NCBI RefSeq assembly: GCF_001679665.1
Contig: NZ_CP013244.1
Location: forward strand, 2,426,980-2,490,979
Origin: Candidatus Viadribacter manganicus
GTDB lineage: Bacteria; Pseudomonadota; Alphaproteobacteria; Caulobacterales; Aquidulcibacteraceae
Direction of reading: 5' to 3'
Length of the DNA: 64,000 nt
How positions within the stretch are numbered: position 1 is the stretch's first letter; each line of letters starts with the position of its first letter. Shown in pieces: positions 61,264-64,000 of the stretch. Position numbers and translations under genes: made by a program. The notes below the pieces were generated by a model, which searched no databases, was not told the origin of the DNA, and worked only from the letters and a program-made list of their open reading frames with translations.

Positions 61264-62033
61264 GCATCACTCCGCTCATGCAGATGATTGGGCTGTCGGT
61301 GAGCTTTGGCGCTCGCACAGTCGTAAGAGGGGCTCAGCTTGAGGTTGCCGCTGGCGCAGCATTGGGTGTCGTCGGCGAATCCGGCGCCGGTAAATCGAGT
61401 TTACTTCGTGCGTTGGCGGGACTGACGCCGACCTCAGGCGGACGCTTGCTTTGGAAGGGGAGCGATATCACCAACGCGAACCCCGCGAAGCGACGTCGTT
61501 TGAATGTGCGCGTTGGTCTCGTTTTTCAGGACCCGTTCGCGTCGCTCAATCCGCGCTTGCCCGTGTGGTCGATCGTAAGCGAGCAAGCCTTGGTCAATGG
61601 CGAACGGAGCGAAGCCCGTTTACGCGCTTTGGCGACCGCAGCGTTGGAGCAGGTTCAATTGGATCCAGCCATCGCCGCGCGGCGGCCGTCTTCACTTTCG
61701 GGTGGGCAGAGACAACGCGTCGCCATCGCGCGCGCATTGATGGGTGCGCCTGAGTTGCTTTTGCTGGACGAGCCGACGTCATCGCTCGACGTCACAGTGC
61801 AGGCGCAAGTGCTCGATCTCTTGCGCGCCATTCGCCGCGATATGGGCGTAGCCATGATAATGATCAGTCATGATCTTTATGCAGTTCGCGGCCTCTGCGA
61901 CACGCTTGCTGTGATGCGCAATGGTGAGGTGGTCGAGCAAGGTGCGAGCGCTGATGTCTTCGCGCGACCCAACGCCGATTACACGAAGCAGTTGATTGCC
62001 GCAACGCCGACTATCGGACAGGCGACATACTGA
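61260..62033 (+). CDS. Peptide ABC transporter ATP-binding protein (DppF type)
   Basis: The 257-residue second ATPase has Walker A GVVGESGAGKSSLLRAL, Q-loop VFQDPFASLNPRLPV, signature LSGGQRQRVAIARAL, Walker B LLLLDEPTSSLDVTVQAQ and H-loop ISHDLYAV. It completes the importer whose permeases lie at 50.6-52.4 kb and binding protein at 55.8 kb. No other ABC operon is in the window, so the parts are inferred to work together. Confidence 0.94.
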   Translation: MSITPLMQMIGLSVSFGARTVVRGAQLEVAAGAALGVVGESGAGKSSLLRALAGLTPTSGGRLLWKGSDITNANPAKRRRLNVRVGLVFQDPFASLNPRLPVWSIVSEQALVNGERSEARLRALATAALEQVQLDPAIAARRPSSLSGGQRQRVAIARALMGAPELLLLDEPTSSLDVTVQAQVLDLLRAIRRDMGVAMIMISHDLYAVRGLCDTLAVMRNGEVVEQGASADVFARPNADYTKQLIAATPTIGQATY

Positions 62034-62055
62034 AAACTCTGGGGGAGGAGTTGTA

Positions 62056-63021
62056 ATGAAGGCCTTTGTGCAGAGCCGCGCGCTTATCGTTTTCTTCATT
62101 CTGGCTGTGGTGGTCGCGCTCATCTCGATGGCAATTCGCGCCACCGACCCGGCCGCGCTAGGCCAGGCGCTCCGCACCATGTTCGCCGCAAATCAGAAAG
62201 CGGACATCATCAGCAGCATCCAGTATTGTCTCGAGACGCCGGTGCTGTGGAACGCAATTTTGTTTCCCGCAGCGCCGACCATTGCTGCATTCATCGTCAT
62301 CGCCATCGCTTACGGTCCGGGTGGCCCCTCGCGATGGTTTGCGCGGGCGCTGCCGTGGCGCGGCGTGTCTTGGCAGCGAGGCGTCGGGGTTTGGTTGCTC
62401 GCGCTGATCGCCTTCTTTGCTATGGTTGGTGTGTTCTTTATCGTCATGGCTTCGAGTGGCGGTGTGGCGGAGATTGCGCCCACAGTTGAACGATTTGGTG
62501 CAACGCCTTTGCTCGCGCTTGGTGGCTTGGCGCTAGCGCTTGTACTCAGCAGTGGTCCGTTGCTTGAAGAAATGGGGTGGCGCGGTTTCGCGCTGCCCGT
62601 GCTGCTCACGCGCTTCACGCCGCTCTTGGCCAGTGTGATCTTGGGGACGTTGTGGGCGGCGTGGCACTTGCCGCGTGAAATTGGGCCGCTGATGAGCGGG
62701 GCTGATGGCGTGTGGACGGCTTTTCTCTTCAAGCAGATGAATTTCTTTCCGGGCTGTATTGCGTCGTCGGTTGTAGCCACCTTCCTTTATTTCAAACTCG
62801 GCGGCAGCGTCTGGGGTGGAGTAATTGCCCACGCGTTTCACAATGAAATGTCCGTCAACGTCATGCGTGTTGCGGTGCCGGATATCATGATCGGCGCATT
62901 TCCGCTGGGCATGCTCAATCTCATTGAGATCGCAATCGCGGTAGGTCTGATCATCCTCACCCGTGGAAATCTCGGCGCCGACAAGGATTATCGGCAAGAG
63001 TCGCATCCGTTCGCACCGTGA
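62056..63021 (+). CDS. CPBP family intramembrane metalloprotease, copy 1
   Basis: The 321-residue membrane protein has about eight hydrophobic helices and the CPBP (Rce1-like) motifs: Glu171-Glu172 with Arg176 (LLEEMGWRG), His204 in LWAAWHLP and His259/Asn263 in AHAFHN. The family includes CAAX-type prenyl proteases and bacterial bacteriocin-maturation or immunity proteins. The substrate is unknown. The ATG at 62056 has GGGGGAGGAG at good spacing, 22 bases after the ABC ATPase, so co-transcription is possible. A close paralogue follows in tandem. Confidence 0.9.
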   Translation: MKAFVQSRALIVFFILAVVVALISMAIRATDPAALGQALRTMFAANQKADIISSIQYCLETPVLWNAILFPAAPTIAAFIVIAIAYGPGGPSRWFARALPWRGVSWQRGVGVWLLALIAFFAMVGVFFIVMASSGGVAEIAPTVERFGATPLLALGGLALALVLSSGPLLEEMGWRGFALPVLLTRFTPLLASVILGTLWAAWHLPREIGPLMSGADGVWTAFLFKQMNFFPGCIASSVVATFLYFKLGGSVWGGVIAHAFHNEMSVNVMRVAVPDIMIGAFPLGMLNLIEIAIAVGLIILTRGNLGADKDYRQESHPFAP

Positions 63022-63048
63022 GCTTCAAGATTTCGAGGAGCGCCTAAA

Positions 63049-64000
63049 GTGGGGCAATTGTTCAGATCGAGAGCTCTCGCGCTCTTCTTCGTCCTGGCGG
63101 TCGCTATCGCGCTTGTCGCGATGGCTATCCGCGCCACCGACCCCGGCGCGCTTGGCGTCGCTCTAAGGGAGATAATCGCCAACAATCAGCGCGCTGACAT
63201 CATCATTGGCATCGAGTATTCGCTCCGAGAGCCAGTGTTGTGGAACGCCATTCTCTTTCCCGCCGCACCGACACTAGCCGCGTTCATCGTAATCGCGATT
63301 GCATATGGGCCGGGCGGTTTGTCACGTTGGGTTGCGCGTCTTGCGCCTTGGCGAGGTATTTCCTGGCGCGTTGGCTTAGGCGTGTGGGCGCTAGTGGTGC
63401 TGTGGTTCCTGACCATCGTCTGCGTCTATCTTGTTTATCTGTCGTTCACGGGAAGCGCCGCGGCCATCACTGAAACTGTCGCGCGCTTCGGGCCGACACC
63501 ATTGCTCGCGCTTGGCGGCTTTGTCATCGCGTTGCTGCTGAGCAGCGGCCCGCTTTTGGAGGAAATGGGTTGGCGTGGGTTCGCGCTGCCGATGTTACTG
63601 CAACGCTTCAACCCGCTACTCGCCAGCGTCATTCTCGGTCTTCTTTGGGCGGCTTGGCATTTGCCGCGCGAGATAGCACCCTTGACCAGTGGCGCTGATG
63701 GCGCGCTGATGGCGTTTCTTTATAAGCAGGTCGATTTCATACCCGGCTGCATCGCCACCTCGATCATCGCAACATTCCTGTACTTCAAGCTCGGCGGTAG
63801 CGTCTGGTCGGGCATTCTCGCGCATGCGGTCAACAACGAATTCGTTGTTAACGTTGCGCGCGCTGGTCATCCCGTCTGGACCATGGGCGAGGTCACCTTA
63901 CGCGGCTGGACTCTGGCGGAATGCGCCGTGGCGATTTTGCTCGTATGCCTCAATGGCTCGAGCCTTGGTGCGGATAAGGATCAGCGTCAGCTCCCGCGTC
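63049..64000 (+). CDS. CPBP family intramembrane metalloprotease, copy 2 (3' end cut by window)
   Basis: The open frame starts at the GTG at 63049 (after GAGGAG) and runs to the window edge, about 317 codons without a stop. It shares long identical segments with copy 1, including AIRATDP, VLWNAILFPAAPT, SSGPLLEEMGWRGFALP, LWAAWHLPREI and ATFLYFKLGGSVW. The motif His in AHAVNNE is kept, with Asn in place of the FHN His. This is a tandem gene duplication. The final residues seen align with the C-terminus of copy 1, so only a few codons are likely missing. Confidence 0.88.
   Translation, partial: MGQLFRSRALALFFVLAVAIALVAMAIRATDPGALGVALREIIANNQRADIIIGIEYSLREPVLWNAILFPAAPTLAAFIVIAIAYGPGGLSRWVARLAPWRGISWRVGLGVWALVVLWFLTIVCVYLVYLSFTGSAAAITETVARFGPTPLLALGGFVIALLLSSGPLLEEMGWRGFALPMLLQRFNPLLASVILGLLWAAWHLPREIAPLTSGADGALMAFLYKQVDFIPGCIATSIIATFLYFKLGGSVWSGILAHAVNNEFVVNVARAGHPVWTMGEVTLRGWTLAECAVAILLVCLNGSSLGADKDQRQLPR

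Noticed and set aside
42237..62033. A complete microcystin degradation (mlrABCD) cluster
   Set aside because: Only an MlrC-family protein is present. No MlrA-type glutamate/CAAX-like protease with the linearising role is in the block, no MlrB beta-lactamase-like peptidase and no MlrD transporter, so microcystin itself is only one of several possible substrates. The CPBP proteins at 62-64 kb are of MlrA's superfamily, but nothing shows that role.
1..64000. CRISPR arrays, insertion sequences, rRNA genes, replication origin
   Set aside because: No regularly spaced repeats, transposase motifs, rRNA sequence or DnaA-box cluster were seen.

Overview
The window looks like the chromosome of a GC-rich alphaproteobacterium of the Caulobacterales/Hyphomonadaceae type. 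Pointers are a ctrA response regulator with GANTC sites upstream, a sciP-type CtrA inhibitor, the Caulobacter-order operon fliF-fliG-fliH(flbE)-fliN-flbD, sigma-54-type promoters for late flagellar genes, a large TonB-dependent receptor beside a TPR-sulfotransferase, and an FYDLN acidic protein. The genus is an inference; no 16S gene is present.

Layout. 1-14.3 kb is mixed housekeeping and envelope: a truncated histidine kinase, aroA, the FYDLN acidic protein, tRNA-Ala, an OmpA-like porin, TPR-sulfotransferase plus TonB receptor, a potassium channel, an amidohydrolase and a DUF885 peptidase. A small gene graveyard at 10.7-11.0 kb holds the 3' tails of two lost divergent genes. 14.3-33.3 kb is the flagellar and cell-cycle region: ctrA divergent from fliI-fliJ; a long minus-strand cluster flhG, flhA, flbD, fliN, fliH, fliG, fliF; sciP; then the hook operon fliK-flgD-flgE facing flgK-flgL across a divergent sigma-54 control region. 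33.4-41.7 kb is again housekeeping: mnmA, a hydrolase, a MarR regulator divergent from a thioesterase-thiolase-DUF2332 operon, a small DNA-binding-like gene with a DUF3754 membrane protein, a caspase-like C13 peptidase, an Lrp regulator and tRNA-Met.

Directly after tRNA-Met lies a decayed recombinase tail, and then an accessory block (42.2-62.0 kb) that reads as one catabolic system. It has three peptidases of unusual specificity (MlrC/M81, DppA/M55, DmpA/P1), a complete oligopeptide ABC importer split over three transcription units, a D-amino-acid-oxidase-like flavoprotein, a Rieske oxygenase, a class III aminotransferase, two acyl-CoA synthetases, an alpha-methylacyl-CoA racemase, a pyruvate-dehydrogenase-E1-like transketolase and an HSL-type esterase. 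Three intergenic regions in this block carry the same 16-bp near-palindrome, so I infer one regulon. The best reading is uptake and stepwise breakdown of a peptide or amide containing D-, beta- or N-methylated residues and a branched acyl part; the actual substrate is unknown. The window ends with two tandem CPBP intramembrane proteases, the second cut by the window edge.
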